Shown piece by piece: positions 1 to 10,449 of a DNA stretch of 64,000 nucleotides. The DNA comes from Cercophora sp. LCS_1 (lineage: Eukaryota > Ascomycota > Sordariomycetes > Sordariales > Lasiosphaeriaceae): positions 496,001-560,000 of the forward strand of contig JAPZLL010000001.1 in assembly GCA_036250225.1 (NCBI GenBank), read 5' to 3'. The position numbers and the translations under genes are program-made. Position 1 is the first letter of the stretch; each line of letters begins with the position of its first letter. Under the pieces are notes generated by a model. The model was given only the letters and a program-made list of their open reading frames with translations, was not told where the DNA came from and searched no databases.

Positions 1-1601
1 CGGAGAGGTGATGAAGAAGCCGGAGGGTAACCGTAAGAGCGGCCTTTGGACGGGCTGTCATATGACGAATGCCGAATCCGGGCAATCTCCTCCTCGGCGC
101 GACCCCTCTTGATCCGTGGTCGGTCTCCCTCCGAAGTGAGAAGCTTTGAGTGCTGGTGCGGGCGCATTGCTGACGATTCGAGAGACGAGATGTAACCACT
201 ATCATCCATCTGGGTGAATCGCCGCTTGTGCGAGCGCGATTTGCCTACCGAAGAACCCTGCGAAAGACGCGGAGGGGGTGGCGTGTCACTATGCTGGGCG
301 TCGATGTGTTTAGGAATTGGAGGCGACGAGTGCAGTCCAACGGGGAGAGGCGAGTACAGATCGGGGTCGTTCAGAATGTCGTGCTCGGTGATCGGCTCAT
401 GAATTTCCTCTACGGTTGCTTGGTCGGATGCTGGTATTGTGGCGTCCGACGAGATTTCTGGCATGGGCGCGGGAGTGGGAGCGATCTGGGAAGATGTCGG
501 CATGGGAGGGAGAGAAGACTGGTACATCGTAGGTTGAGGCGGAAGCATGGGCTCGTGGAACTGCGGCATCTGAGGCTGTGAGGGCTCGAGACGGGTCGAC
601 ATGACAGGTAGGTTCTCAGCAGTCGGAATCTGTTTCCGCGACGGCTTCTCCTTCATGAACAGGTGCTCCGTGCCGGGTTCAATCGCCCAGTAATGGCCCT
701 TACCCGGGTCGTCCTTCGGTCGTTCCTGCTTGATGAAGTTCTTGTTCAAGCTCAGGTTATGTCGAATGCTGTTCTGCCAGCCAGCATCATTCGGGCTGTA
801 GAACGAGTACGTATCCGAGATCCACTTGTAGATCTGTGATAATGTGAGTCGCCGTTGAGGAGATCGGAGGATGGCCATTCCGATCAAGGTGGCGTAACTG
901 TGGTTCGGCTTCGTGCCATCGTCGACTATCACCGGGAATGAGTCGTGCGGAGGAAGAGACTCTTCTAACCTCGGCTTCTTTGCTGGCCTGAGCTCCTTGA
1001 TCGGAGCAGCTTCCAGCAAAATACGCTTCCCATTCGGTTTTTGCTGGTAGTAGCTATCGAGGGGAATGCTGAACTGCTGCGGCGCGGGCGCCGGGTAGAT
1101 CATGGGATGTGAGTTCTCCTTGCCCATGAACTGGTGAATGTTGAAGTCCTGAAGCTGGTGTGGCATCTGAGGGTGCATCTGCGGCGGCATCTGTTGCTGT
1201 GGCTGTGGTTGCGGAGCAAGTTTCTGTGTTGCAGTCTTGAACCTCGACATCTGCGGCTGCTTCTTTTCGAGTGAGTCCGTCGACGCCGACTTTTGCAAAC
1301 GCGATGGCGGCATCATGGGTACCGCGTTGATCCTACTACCCTGTGCTAGCTTCAATGGGGTTAGAGGTGACTCTAATGGTCGTTGGTTCGCCTTGAATGG
1401 TGAGTGGTTGACGAATGAAGCATTCGGTGGGTTAAGCACGACGTTTGTATCAGCACTTTGGAGAGGTCGTTTTTGCTGCTTCGGCGCAGAAGGCATCGTG
1501 GCATGGCTGATCATGGTGTGGGCGGTGAGATCGTATTGAAACTCGTCCTGGAATATCTGCAGCGGCGGCTCTGGAGCCCCGAAACGCGTTTGCTTGGCCA
1601 T
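1..1601 (-). CDS. Forkhead transcription factor, C-terminus beyond the window
   Basis: A nuclear DNA-binding regulator of the forkhead (winged-helix) family. The frame is open from an ATG at 1601-1599 down to the left edge, 533 codons without a stop, so the C-terminus is missing. The forkhead domain spans about residues 231-320 (911 to about 640). It contains the recognition-helix block NSIRHNLSLNKNF and the wing block GKGHYWAIEPG. The first 230 residues are rich in Gln and Pro. The tail has Pro-rich stretches and ends in a charged Arg/Glu segment. No FHA domain is visible, so it resembles the Sep1/HCM1 type, which drives cell-cycle and septation genes, more than the FHA-bearing Fkh1/2 type. 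That subtype call is inference. No intron is needed in the visible part. The 3.5 kb upstream is gene-free and probably holds its promoter and leader. Confidence 0.9.
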   Translation of the reverse strand, partial: MAKQTRFGAPEPPLQIFQDEFQYDLTAHTMISHATMPSAPKQQKRPLQSADTNVVLNPPNASFVNHSPFKANQRPLESPLTPLKLAQGSRINAVPMMPPSRLQKSASTDSLEKKQPQMSRFKTATQKLAPQPQPQQQMPPQMHPQMPHQLQDFNIHQFMGKENSHPMIYPAPAPQQFSIPLDSYYQQKPNGKRILLEAAPIKELRPAKKPRLEESLPPHDSFPVIVDDGTKPNHSYATLIGMAILRSPQRRLTLSQIYKWISDTYSFYSPNDAGWQNSIRHNLSLNKNFIKQERPKDDPGKGHYWAIEPGTEHLFMKEKPSRKQIPTAENLPVMSTRLEPSQPQMPQFHEPMLPPQPTMYQSSLPPMPTSSQIAPTPAPMPEISSDATIPASDQATVEEIHEPITEHDILNDPDLYSPLPVGLHSSPPIPKHIDAQHSDTPPPPRLSQGSSVGKSRSHKRRFTQMDDSGYISSLESSAMRPHQHSKLLTSEGDRPRIKRGRAEEEIARIRHSSYDSPSKGRSYGYPPASSSPL

Positions 1602-4600
1602 TGATGGCCGAGCTGGACGCGTGTTTTGTCGTACGGCAGGTGGGCAAATCGGAGTCGAGGATCGTCTGAAGTGCGATCAAGTCGTGTCAAGGCCAGTAAG
1701 GTCGAACGGCGTGCTGGAGACTCGAAACCCGCGTGTCGTCGGTGAAGTGGAGTTGCTCTGAGCCCAACGTGGAGGAGGATTGGCACGGTTAAGGCTCTCT
1801 CTCAACGACAGTTGAGTGACGGTGCGAGTTTAATTAAATGTGGGGGGTGCTGGCCAGGGATAGAGTGGCGTGTAAGCCGTTGATGGGCTGAGAGAACCGG
1901 GCGGATCGCGACGATTGAGCGGTGACGAGCGCAAATTGGCCAGAGCTTGCTTGATTGAGCGTAAGCGGGCGAGCACCAGAGTCGGCAGGTTTCCCGAAAA
2001 GTTGCAATTCAAAAGGCGACGTCGATATGGCTGGCCGGCATGATCTGAGAGGGGGAGAGGGAGGAGAAGAGAGGCAGTCCCGGGCGGCAAGCGATGTGGG
2101 AGGCCCGAACTGAAGAGGGCTGACTGGATGGCGTGGAAGGATGGAAGTCCACAGCCAGCTCACACTCACGCCCACACGCTTGTTGCAAGAGCGTAGCCAA
2201 AGTGGGGACGGCTCGTAGCCAAAGGAGGGAGAGCTGGCAAACGGATTGGACGAGAGACGTGCGCGGCTGACCAGCGAGCGACAAGGGTCTGGGGCTCGGG
2301 GGATCCACGGCGCGGGTTGCACGAGTGAGGGGAGGGGTGTCTCTCCCAAGACGCGGCGCGAAGGCTTGCGGCAGGGCCTCTCGTTTAAGTGGCCGACGGG
2401 GGCGCTGTCGCTCTCGGCGATGTCGTCAAAGATATGTCGACGGGTTCCATCAAGGAGAAGCAATGCCAATGCGGCAGGGGATCAAGGTTCCTGCTTGACG
2501 GGCGGGGAAAAAGCTGGGCCAAGTCTGGGCTCCGGGTGAATGAATGAAGGCCTGCTGAGCACTCTTGACCTCGAGATTCGTGAACGGGACGGGTGGTGCT
2601 ATGCAGGATCCCTGTGAGCACGTCGCACACGCAGCGCGGCCCACTCCCTTGCAACAGAGATCTCGATGCCTGAGGGCGTTTTCTGCGTCTTTTTGGCTGT
2701 CGCGGCGCTGCACCTCGGGAATATCAGGTCACGGGCAGCCGACAGGTCTAGCAGGCGTGGAGACCAAGCTTCGAAGGTTGCGATAACGCGATTGCCGAAA
2801 ACTGGCGGTCGAGGGCGGTATCAGCGAGCACGTTTGGCAAAGAGTGGCCGGCGAACGTTGGTTGGCTGCCAGGCAATCTTTTGGCGACGCCAGGCGGGCT
2901 TTTGGTGCGGTCCAACGGGAAGCGGCGGCGTCGCGCTTTTTGTTTATGGGTCCTGCTCGACTGGCGCGAATCTTCGCGTCTTGGACGCGTCCCCACTTAG
3001 ACAAGAAGCCAATCAGAGTGGTCAGCTTCCACTTTTCTCGCGGGGGCTTCAGACGTCGAGGGGCCGAGCTTGAGACCACCCGCGGCAGACAGCTCGTGCC
3101 AGAGGCATACCCAACACTTCACGCTTCAAAAAAGATTTTCACCTCGAGGCATGGAGGATGCCCATGGTCGCCCAACGAGCAGGCCAGCGAGGAATGTGCC
3201 TGGCGGACCACATTTGGCGGCCAATTTCATCATTTACCTCAGCTCGCCTCCGCGCATTCCCAGACTTGCGATCCCTACACCGCCGACTTCCTCGGTCATC
3301 TCCAGAGGCCGCGCAAAGTGGACGTCGCCCACGAGCCGGCCGATATCCCAGGTTTGCACCGCTCGGATGGTCAGGGCCGTCAGGCGAAGTCGTCTGAGAG
3401 CCAGATCGACGAGCTGACATCATTGGCTCCAACGGCCTCAGGCCTCGCAAGAGTGTCATCCAGGCCCACAGATGACACCACGGCATTCCCTCTCTGCCGG
3501 TTTTGGCGGGGTGCCTCCAGATCGCCCCCGGTCTATCAAGTTCATGCGTTCGTCGTGCGTTTGTCTCTTGTTGGACCATAACGCGAATTATACTCTCCCT
3601 TCCCACCCGGCACGTAGCTCCATGTCCCAATGAGCTTAGATCTTCTCGAATGCCGTCCATACCCTCGCACGCTGCGTTACTTCGCTCTGGCAAACTAACA
3701 CCCCTACGGGTATATCGTCCCGAGGAAGGTAGCCATTAGAGCAAACAACCCTTCTTATAATAATCAAACGGTGCCCTATTATCGCAACTATCGTGACTCA
3801 GACGCTACGAGGATGAGAGGAAACATCCCCGGGCTGGCCGGCCGGGAGTCGGGATCGCCTCCACTTCGCAACGAAGATGTCTTCAAGATTTTCCCGTCAA
3901 GATTTTTTTTCGCCTTTTCTCGCTTCGGTTCTCTCCTCCCTTGGCAAGGCCTTCTCCAGTCTCTAGCAAATGGGCATCGCATTCCACTCCAGACCTTCCC
4001 AACGGCATATCCCTGTCCTGTCGGCTCGTTTGTCCCTTGGGCCAAGGCCCAATCAAGGTCAGCGATGGGGAAAAGAGAGAGACGACAGTCCAGTCCATTC
4101 ACGCTGCACCCGCACAAATAGGTCCTCTGGTCGTGAATGACTGAATGGCACTGGGGTGACAAGCCCACGCAGCTGCATTGCATGCTGCCTACCACCTCTC
4201 CACCAGTCCACCTTCACTGCCCCCATCCGTCCACCTGTCTTTTTTAGCCAGCGTCTTTGGGGCCGCGTTTTGACACTGCTGCACAAGCGTGTTTCATCAT
4301 GAATTGATCTCTCTCAGCCACAGTAATAAGAATACTACCGAGACCAAGAAGATGTCAGCGTAATTTACACTCTGCTGCGAGAGCAAAGACCTCTCGTCCA
4401 GACGTGTCTCCCTGCAGTGCACTGCACTGCACTGCAGCTCCCACATACCTCCCTCCTTACATACGCAGATCCATCCATTTAGCAAGAAGCAGACGAGCAA
4501 AGCAAGCAAGACGCACCCTTGACCCTCGTCTCAAATCTAAATACATACGATGTTCCCATCAGTCCAAAGTAAAAAGTGAAAAGCCAAAACCCACCAGATG

Positions 4601-5095
4601 ACACCTCTCTGCGAACCTGACATCACTCGCCTGCCTCTGCACACTTCCATCTCTCGGGTGTGACCCTCACACCCCTGGGGCACTGCACACAACTGCCTCG
4701 ACCCCGATCCCACCATCCCATTACCCGTCGTCCACTGACATCGCACGACATAGCTGCGGCGCTCCCGCCAGCTCTGAACCACTCATACACATTGTTTACC
4801 TCACGACGACCATCCATAGGTCCGAGTGCAAATGCAAGTCTCGCTATTTTTCAAACCAAAACCTCGAGATCTGCGGGAAAAGCTCGCCCTGCTGTGTAAG
4901 GGATGAATAATTATGATCTCGCTGCGATACATATTGTGTTCCCCTCCTTTCCGGGCCCTCCCCACACACCCAACCCGTGTCCCAGGCTTTTGCTTCGTCC
5001 CGAGCCCAACAGTCCACCATTTACCCGACAAGGGTACCTACCGCCCGACTGGCCACGGGCGCCAAAACTATTGTTTCGCCGCATGATGCCCTATA
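1602..5095. other. Gene-poor interval between PAN1 3' end and forkhead 5' end
   Basis: About 3.5 kb with only short overlapping frames that lack domains, good starts or splice partners. It should contain the forkhead promoter and 5' leader on the right of 1601 and the PAN1 terminator just left of 5096. The longest frame (2844-3581, plus) has no recognisable similarity and is best treated as chance. A near-palindrome of TGCAC units lies at 4412-4437. Confidence 0.6.
4412..4437. repeat. Imperfect palindrome of TGCAC units
   Basis: The segment begins and ends with CTGCAG, and the core is three TGCAC units. The two arms are complementary except near the centre. It may be a small regulatory or merely a simple-sequence element. 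Confidence 0.4.
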
Positions 5096-8000
5096 TTAGT
5101 CGAGAACACGTCCCGCCACAGCTGCCGCGCTCTTGTCTTTGGTTTGCGTCTTCTTGAGGGCCCTGCCTGCTTGAATCTCACCCAAGAACCCCGCGGGACG
5201 GCCACCGCCTGTGGGTGGTGCTGGCGCGTCACCCATTGCCGGCGGCGGAGGCGGCGGAGGGGGTGCCATGCCCGGGATCGGAGGAGGGGGAGGAGGGGGT
5301 GCAGTCGGAGCGCCAGTAGGCGGCATTGGAGGCGGCGGTGGCGGGACGCTAGGGGTGCCCGTGGGCATGGGAGGAGGTGGTGGTGGGGGAGCGCCGGCGG
5401 GTGAGGCTGTCGATTCTTGTGGAGTAGAGATCGGGGACGCCACTGGTGGCGATGTCGTAGCCCTATCATCGGTGGCTGAGATTGGACGAGGTGGTGCCAT
5501 AGTGCCGAATAGAATCGACGCAAGGGCCGCGGCGCTCTTGCCGCCAGGCCTGTCATCATCAGAGTCCTCGTCGTCTGACTCCTTGTCGGAGCCCCAGCCG
5601 TCGTCCGCAGCATCGGCCCGGACCCTAGACAGGGGGTTGGGAGGAGCTGCTTGTGGCGGCAGTCTGTGGAAGGGGTTCGTAGACTCTGCCTGGGGCGGCG
5701 GAGGAGGCGCAACAGGAGGCGCCGCCGGTGCCGTGGCCGTGGGAGTAGATGCCGACTCGGAGGACTGAGACATCATCCGGAAGTACGGGTTGCGACTCTC
5801 GGTCTCGGGGCTCGATGTGACGATCTGGGGCGGCGAGACAGCTGGCACCGGTGGGGTGGGCTTAGGCTCCAGCTCTTGACTGCCAAGCTGACTGCCACCA
5901 AGTGTAGGAGTCGACGCTTGCGGTGTGATCTGCTGCGGCCCCTCGTCGTCGTCCGAGGAGCTGTCCTCGTCATCCAGTGATTCCAGCTGCTTCCGAAGCT
6001 CCTCTTCACGCTTGCGAGCGGCTTCGATTTCGGCCCGGCGCTGAGCCAGCTTGGATTCCTGCTCCTTCTGCTCAGCCAGAGCAGCCTTCTTCTTGCGCTT
6101 CTCCTCCTCTTTCTTGAGCTTGCCCTGGCGCACCTGCTCCTCCAGTGCCTTAAGGCGGGCATCTGCTGCTTCACGCTCTTTGGCAAGCTCATCCTCCTGT
6201 GCTTGAGCGCGATTCCTGTAAAGAGCTAGTCAGTTTCTGTATCCAAGTTTTACATAAGAAGCATAGCACTTACTCAAGCTCTTGGGTGGCGCGCTCTTGT
6301 TCCTGGCGTTCTCTTTCCAGTCTCTCTTCCTCCGCCTTCTTCGCAGCAGCCTCTTCCTCTCCCCGCCTGTCATCGACCTTGGGGCCCTTCCTGCTTGGTG
6401 GTGGGGGAGGTCTCCTGGCATCACCCTTGGGTGATTGGACAGATGGCGGCGGGACACCCTGCTCTTCATTGAGCCTGGCCTGTCTCTCGGCCTCGCGACG
6501 GGCGTCCTCTTCCTCCGCCTGGCGCAACCTCTCGGCCTTTTCGGCCCGTTCACGCTCAGCTCTCTGGACTGCGCTCTCACCGGGCCTTGTGGGGGCCTTG
6601 ATACCAAGCGCCGCAAGCCGCTCCGCCATACGTTGTTCGGCTTGCTGCTTGATAAATGCAGCACGCTCCTCAGGAGTCTTGAACGAGGAGTAAGAGCTCC
6701 CTCCGGCGGCACTGCCAGTTGGCGTAGAGGTACGGGAAACCGAAGGAGACGGCTCGACTTGGACCGTTGGAGGTGCCTCTGCCCTGACGGGCTGCTGTTC
6801 TGGCTTACGTCCTCCTTGGCGGTCTTGTACCCTCACACGAGCTGCCCGGCTAGATCGCTGCAGGTCAAAGATGAAATCGCGGACTTCATCTTCGACGCCG
6901 AGACCGTCTTCCCAGCGACGCTTCTCGTGCTCTGAGGTGGAGTCCTGACCACCTTCCTTGAGGGTGTCTTCAATACCCTTGGCGAATTCGCGAACGCTGT
7001 CCTCCACATCCCTAACCATGCGTTCGTTGTTTTCTTTTTCAGTGCGGACCTTGATGCTTTCCTCTTCCAGTCGCTTTGGTGCGTCCGAATCGTCAGTGCC
7101 AACATCGACCTTCCTGCCAGTCAAAGCCGCAGTTCTCTGCTGCATCATGGCCTTGGCCCGGGCCTTGAGCCTGTCTGACTCAGTAACCATACCGCCCGGC
7201 CCAGTACCAACAATGGCAGCCGCGCTGCTCGGATGGGCCTTGGCGTCCTTCAAGCGGAAGAGCTCCAGCCTAGCATCCGCAATGGCCTTCTCAGTTTTTC
7301 TAACTTGAGAGGCAAGCTCGGGGATCTTGTCAGTCAAATTCTGAAGTTGACGCTTCATAGCTCTCCTCTCGGCCTCGGAGTCGCCACCAACCAATGCAGC
7401 ATCAGGGTGGTTGTCGATGTCCTCTTGGATTCTCCTGATACGGCGATAAAGCTCCTCAGCCTCGCGACGGTCACGCCTATCCAAAATATCGTCTTCCTCA
7501 GCGTGCCTTTCATCCTTGAAGTCCATGGCATCCAGAAGAACCTGCTTCTCCTTGATTTTCTTTCGGAGCTGCTCAATAGTCAAATCATCATTAGATGTAA
7601 CTGACGATGGTGACTCTGGGCGAGGAGACGCATTCCCAATACGGCGCCGCGCACTAGAGCGGTATCCGATCTCCTCGTCATTGTTCTTGAACACAGTGGC
7701 ATCCTTACGGCCCGCACCCGCACCGCCGGCACCGCCCCGGAAGGAGTGACCCTTCAGATAGCTAACGCCAGTCTTTTGAGGGAGCAGAGCAGCACCCGAG
7801 TTCTTGCGGTATTCCGACTCCTGGTGAAGCATGTTCTTGATGGTACCAATGGACGCGTTGATATTACGAGCCGAAGGGGGAACCAGCTCAGGAGGCAGCT
7901 GGCCCGGAAGGGGATAGCCATTCAGTTTGCGATAGATCAAATGCATGGCGACGGCGAATTCGTCAAGATCAAGCCGTCCCTTGTTACCATGATCAGCAAG

Positions 8001-9549
8001 TGTCCAGACACGCTCGAGATCAGGTTTCTCGAGGCCGCTCTGACCAAAGATCTCGATGGCCTGGTCGCCACCAATATACCCCTTATTCAGGCCGTCCCAT
8101 GCCCTGAAGAGGTCATCATATCTCTTCTTCTCGTCCTTAGTGATGGCCCAAGGAATCACAGCATTTCCCTGCAGACCAGCAGTGGTGTAACTGCCTTGTT
8201 CGCGGCCTTGTTGGGGCATCATCCGCGCCTGCAAGGCGTCAATGTTAGGAAGACCGGTTGCCGGAGTGTTGACAAGGCCCCACTGGCCGGGTCTGCCTGT
8301 GGGTTGGGCGTTCAGTGGAGCAACCATTCCACCGGGCCCACTGTTCGGCGAGAGACCTGAGCTAAAGCCGGTAGGCATCGGAGGCATGGGCGGGCGGGGA
8401 CCGGTGTAACCGCCCGGCTGCGGCATTCCCGTAGCCTGCGCCTGGAGACCTTGCTGGCCCAAGAAGCCAGTCGGCTGGGCAGGGAATCCAGTCATCTGTG
8501 CCTGCAGAAGCTGAGAATTGGATGCTTGCGGCTGAGGGTGCTGGATGGTGGGTGGGGTGGCCGTATTCTGCCTCACGCCGAAATCCGGCGCAGTGCTGCT
8601 AGTAGCAGCTGACCCACCGCCATCCTCGGCGACACTGAAATTGATGATATCCACCATGCTGGACACCTCGTTCTTAATATTGTCCGGCAAGGTCGACGGA
8701 ATCGCCTTCCCTGTAAGCTTCAAGTTGCAAAGATACATGGCGAGCGCAAACTCGGGAAAGTGAAGCTGGCCGGACCTTGTGGTATCCGCCAAAGTCCTAG
8801 TTACCACAGTCAGTCGCCGTTCAGATCCTTTGTAGTGTTTCTCAACGCGATGTCACCTACCAAATGTGCGACAGCGAGTCTCCATCGAGTCTCGACCGCA
8901 GCAGCAAGTCCCTTGCTTTCTCTCCGGACATGGTTGTCTGTGCCCCTTCACCAACAGCTGACTTGAAGACGGTTTCAAACTTGGCCTGGTCCTGTGCTGT
9001 GATGAACGATAGTCTGATGTTTGGAATCTTTGTCGGGCCCTTCTTCGGCCTGCGCCCCTCGGGCTTCGGCACACCTCCAGTATGAAACGAAGCGGCCATC
9101 TCGCTGAACCCGGTGGGCTGCGGCTTCATCGGAGGGGGCGGCGGCGCGAGTGTCTGGGTAGCGGGCGGCTGGGGAGGCGCGGAGGCAAACGGACTCGGCT
9201 GCTGCTGTTGCTGCTGTTGTTGAAACTGCTGCTGAAACTGTTGCGGGATCGCGGGCATTGGCGGCGCTCCGGTCTGGAAGCCCTGCTGAGGAGGAGCTTG
9301 GCCAAAACCCGTAAACTGCTGCTGAAGCGGCGCTTGCCCCTGAGGAGGCTGCAGACCCGGGTAGCCTGTATACTGCTGTTGGAGCGGAGCTTGACCGAAG
9401 CCCGTAGGCTGCGGTGCAAACGGACCGGGCTGTTGTTGCGGCGGTTGCTGCTGCTGGCCAGCCGGTGCTCCAAATGGGCTTCCATATTGCTGCTGGCCGG
9501 GGCGCATGCTGTTGCCGCCGCCGAGGAACGAGTTTGAATTCGAATACAT
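5096..9549 (-). CDS. PAN1: Actin cytoskeleton-regulatory complex protein Pan1
   Basis: Endocytic scaffold that activates Arp2/3-driven actin assembly at cortical patches, working with End3 and Sla1. Three exons: 9549-8861, 8796-6274 and 6215-5096, giving 1,443 residues, a usual length for filamentous fungi. Donors are GTAGGT and GTAAGT; acceptors are TAG and CAG. The first joint restores a TGG codon inside the first EH domain. Visible parts: a Gln/Pro/Gly-rich N-terminus, EH domain 1 at about residues 175-275, EH domain 2 at about 446-540, a long charged coiled-coil region, an acidic Ser/Asp patch, then a C-terminal poly-proline tract and WH2-like end with LKKTQTKDKS. Motifs of the type LxxQxTG (LQQQYTG, LQQQFTG, LQAQMTG, LQAQATG) match the sites phosphorylated by Ark1/Prk1 kinases in yeast Pan1. 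Divergent from MET6. Confidence 0.95.
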
Positions 9550-9908
9550 GGTTGCGGCGAACTCTCACGGGGTCGTGCTCGACGTTGCGCTCAGACTTGG
9601 AAGGTCGAGTCGATGGAAAAGGGGCGAACCGAGGCGAACAGGCAGGATCGAGCGTCGAGCTCGTCGAGTGCGGGCGTCGGCCGAGTGTCTCGAGTATTGC
9701 AATAAATACCAAGAGCAATGTGTGAAACTCAAAGACTGGCAGAAGCAATGTGACCTGTAATGGCCGCAAGAAGTGCGATGACGAAGCCCGTGCGAGGCTG
9801 TCAACAGTGACTGCCTCAGCCAATCTCCCGCGGCCAATCTCCAGCGGCTTGCCTGTGTCTCGGAGAAATGACGCCGGGACCATCGGCCGTTGGGATTTTC
9901 CGCATTCC

Positions 9909-9924
9909 AACCCTAACCCTTAAT
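9909..9924. promoter_or_regulatory. Telobox-like AACCCTAACCCT element
   Basis: Two CCCTAA-type units in the middle of the PAN1/MET6 divergent promoter. Such AACCCTAA boxes occur in promoters of growth-related fungal genes; the role here is inferred. Two units inside a gene-rich region do not indicate a telomere. Confidence 0.4.
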
Positions 9925-10310
9925 TATTACTATATCCGGGCAATCTGCCAATTGGGGCGGCTGGTAACCGAGGGGTCGGTGCCCGACGGATAGACAAACG
10001 CCCCCATCGCGGGGTTCTCAGGCTCCAGCTCGCTGCAGCTGGCAACATTGAAATCCGGGTAACCCTGTGGACAGCTGCGGGTCAGCCGTCACGCAATCTG
10101 GACATCGAAGAGCAACAGCGTTTCGCTTCCATTTCAAGCCTAGTTGAGACCCGCTAGACCTAACCGAGCAGCTTGTTGCAGATTCCGATGAGAGGCTCCG
10201 GGGATTGCTGCCATCGCACCCCACCCTTTCTTTGAACCACACCGATAGTCGGCCAACCCCGCGGGAGGCACAGAAGAATTGAAAAAGCTTTTGACCGCCA
10301 CTCCCACGAG

Positions 10311-10445
10311 CATTTTTCTCTTTTCTTTCTTCTTCATTCCCCTCTCATCCTCTTTGACCCAGATCCCAAGGGCCAGAGGTTTTCTCCCATTTGCCTCTTT
10401 CCACAGCATTGAGACCTTCTCCCACTGCTACCCCTCCCCCTCTTT
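10311..10445 (+). promoter_or_regulatory. CT-rich tract upstream of MET6
   Basis: A pyrimidine-dominated stretch running almost to the MET6 start codon. Such tracts are common in core promoters and leaders of strongly expressed fungal genes, which fits the very biased codon use of MET6. Confidence 0.5.
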
Positions 10446-10449
10446 CAAG

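Larger units (their letters stand above)
9550..10449. promoter_or_regulatory. Divergent promoter region of PAN1 and MET6
   Basis: A 900 bp gene-free interval between the PAN1 start (leftward) and MET6 start (rightward). It holds a telobox-like element and, next to MET6, a long pyrimidine tract. Other frames here are short and unsupported. Confidence 0.6.

Noticed and set aside
1834..2469. 211-codon minus-strand frame upstream of the forkhead gene
   Set aside because: Ser/Pro/Leu-rich chance composition and no family; may be part of the forkhead leader.
2844..3581. 245-codon plus-strand frame
   Set aside because: No domain, overlaps frames on the other strand, and has the mixed composition expected by chance in GC-rich DNA.
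5211..5768. Gly-rich plus-strand frame of 185 codons
   Set aside because: Antisense to the poly-proline tail of Pan1; glycine runs are the mirror of proline codons.
9909..9924. Telomere repeat
   Set aside because: Only two CCCTAA-type units in a housekeeping promoter; read as a telobox instead.
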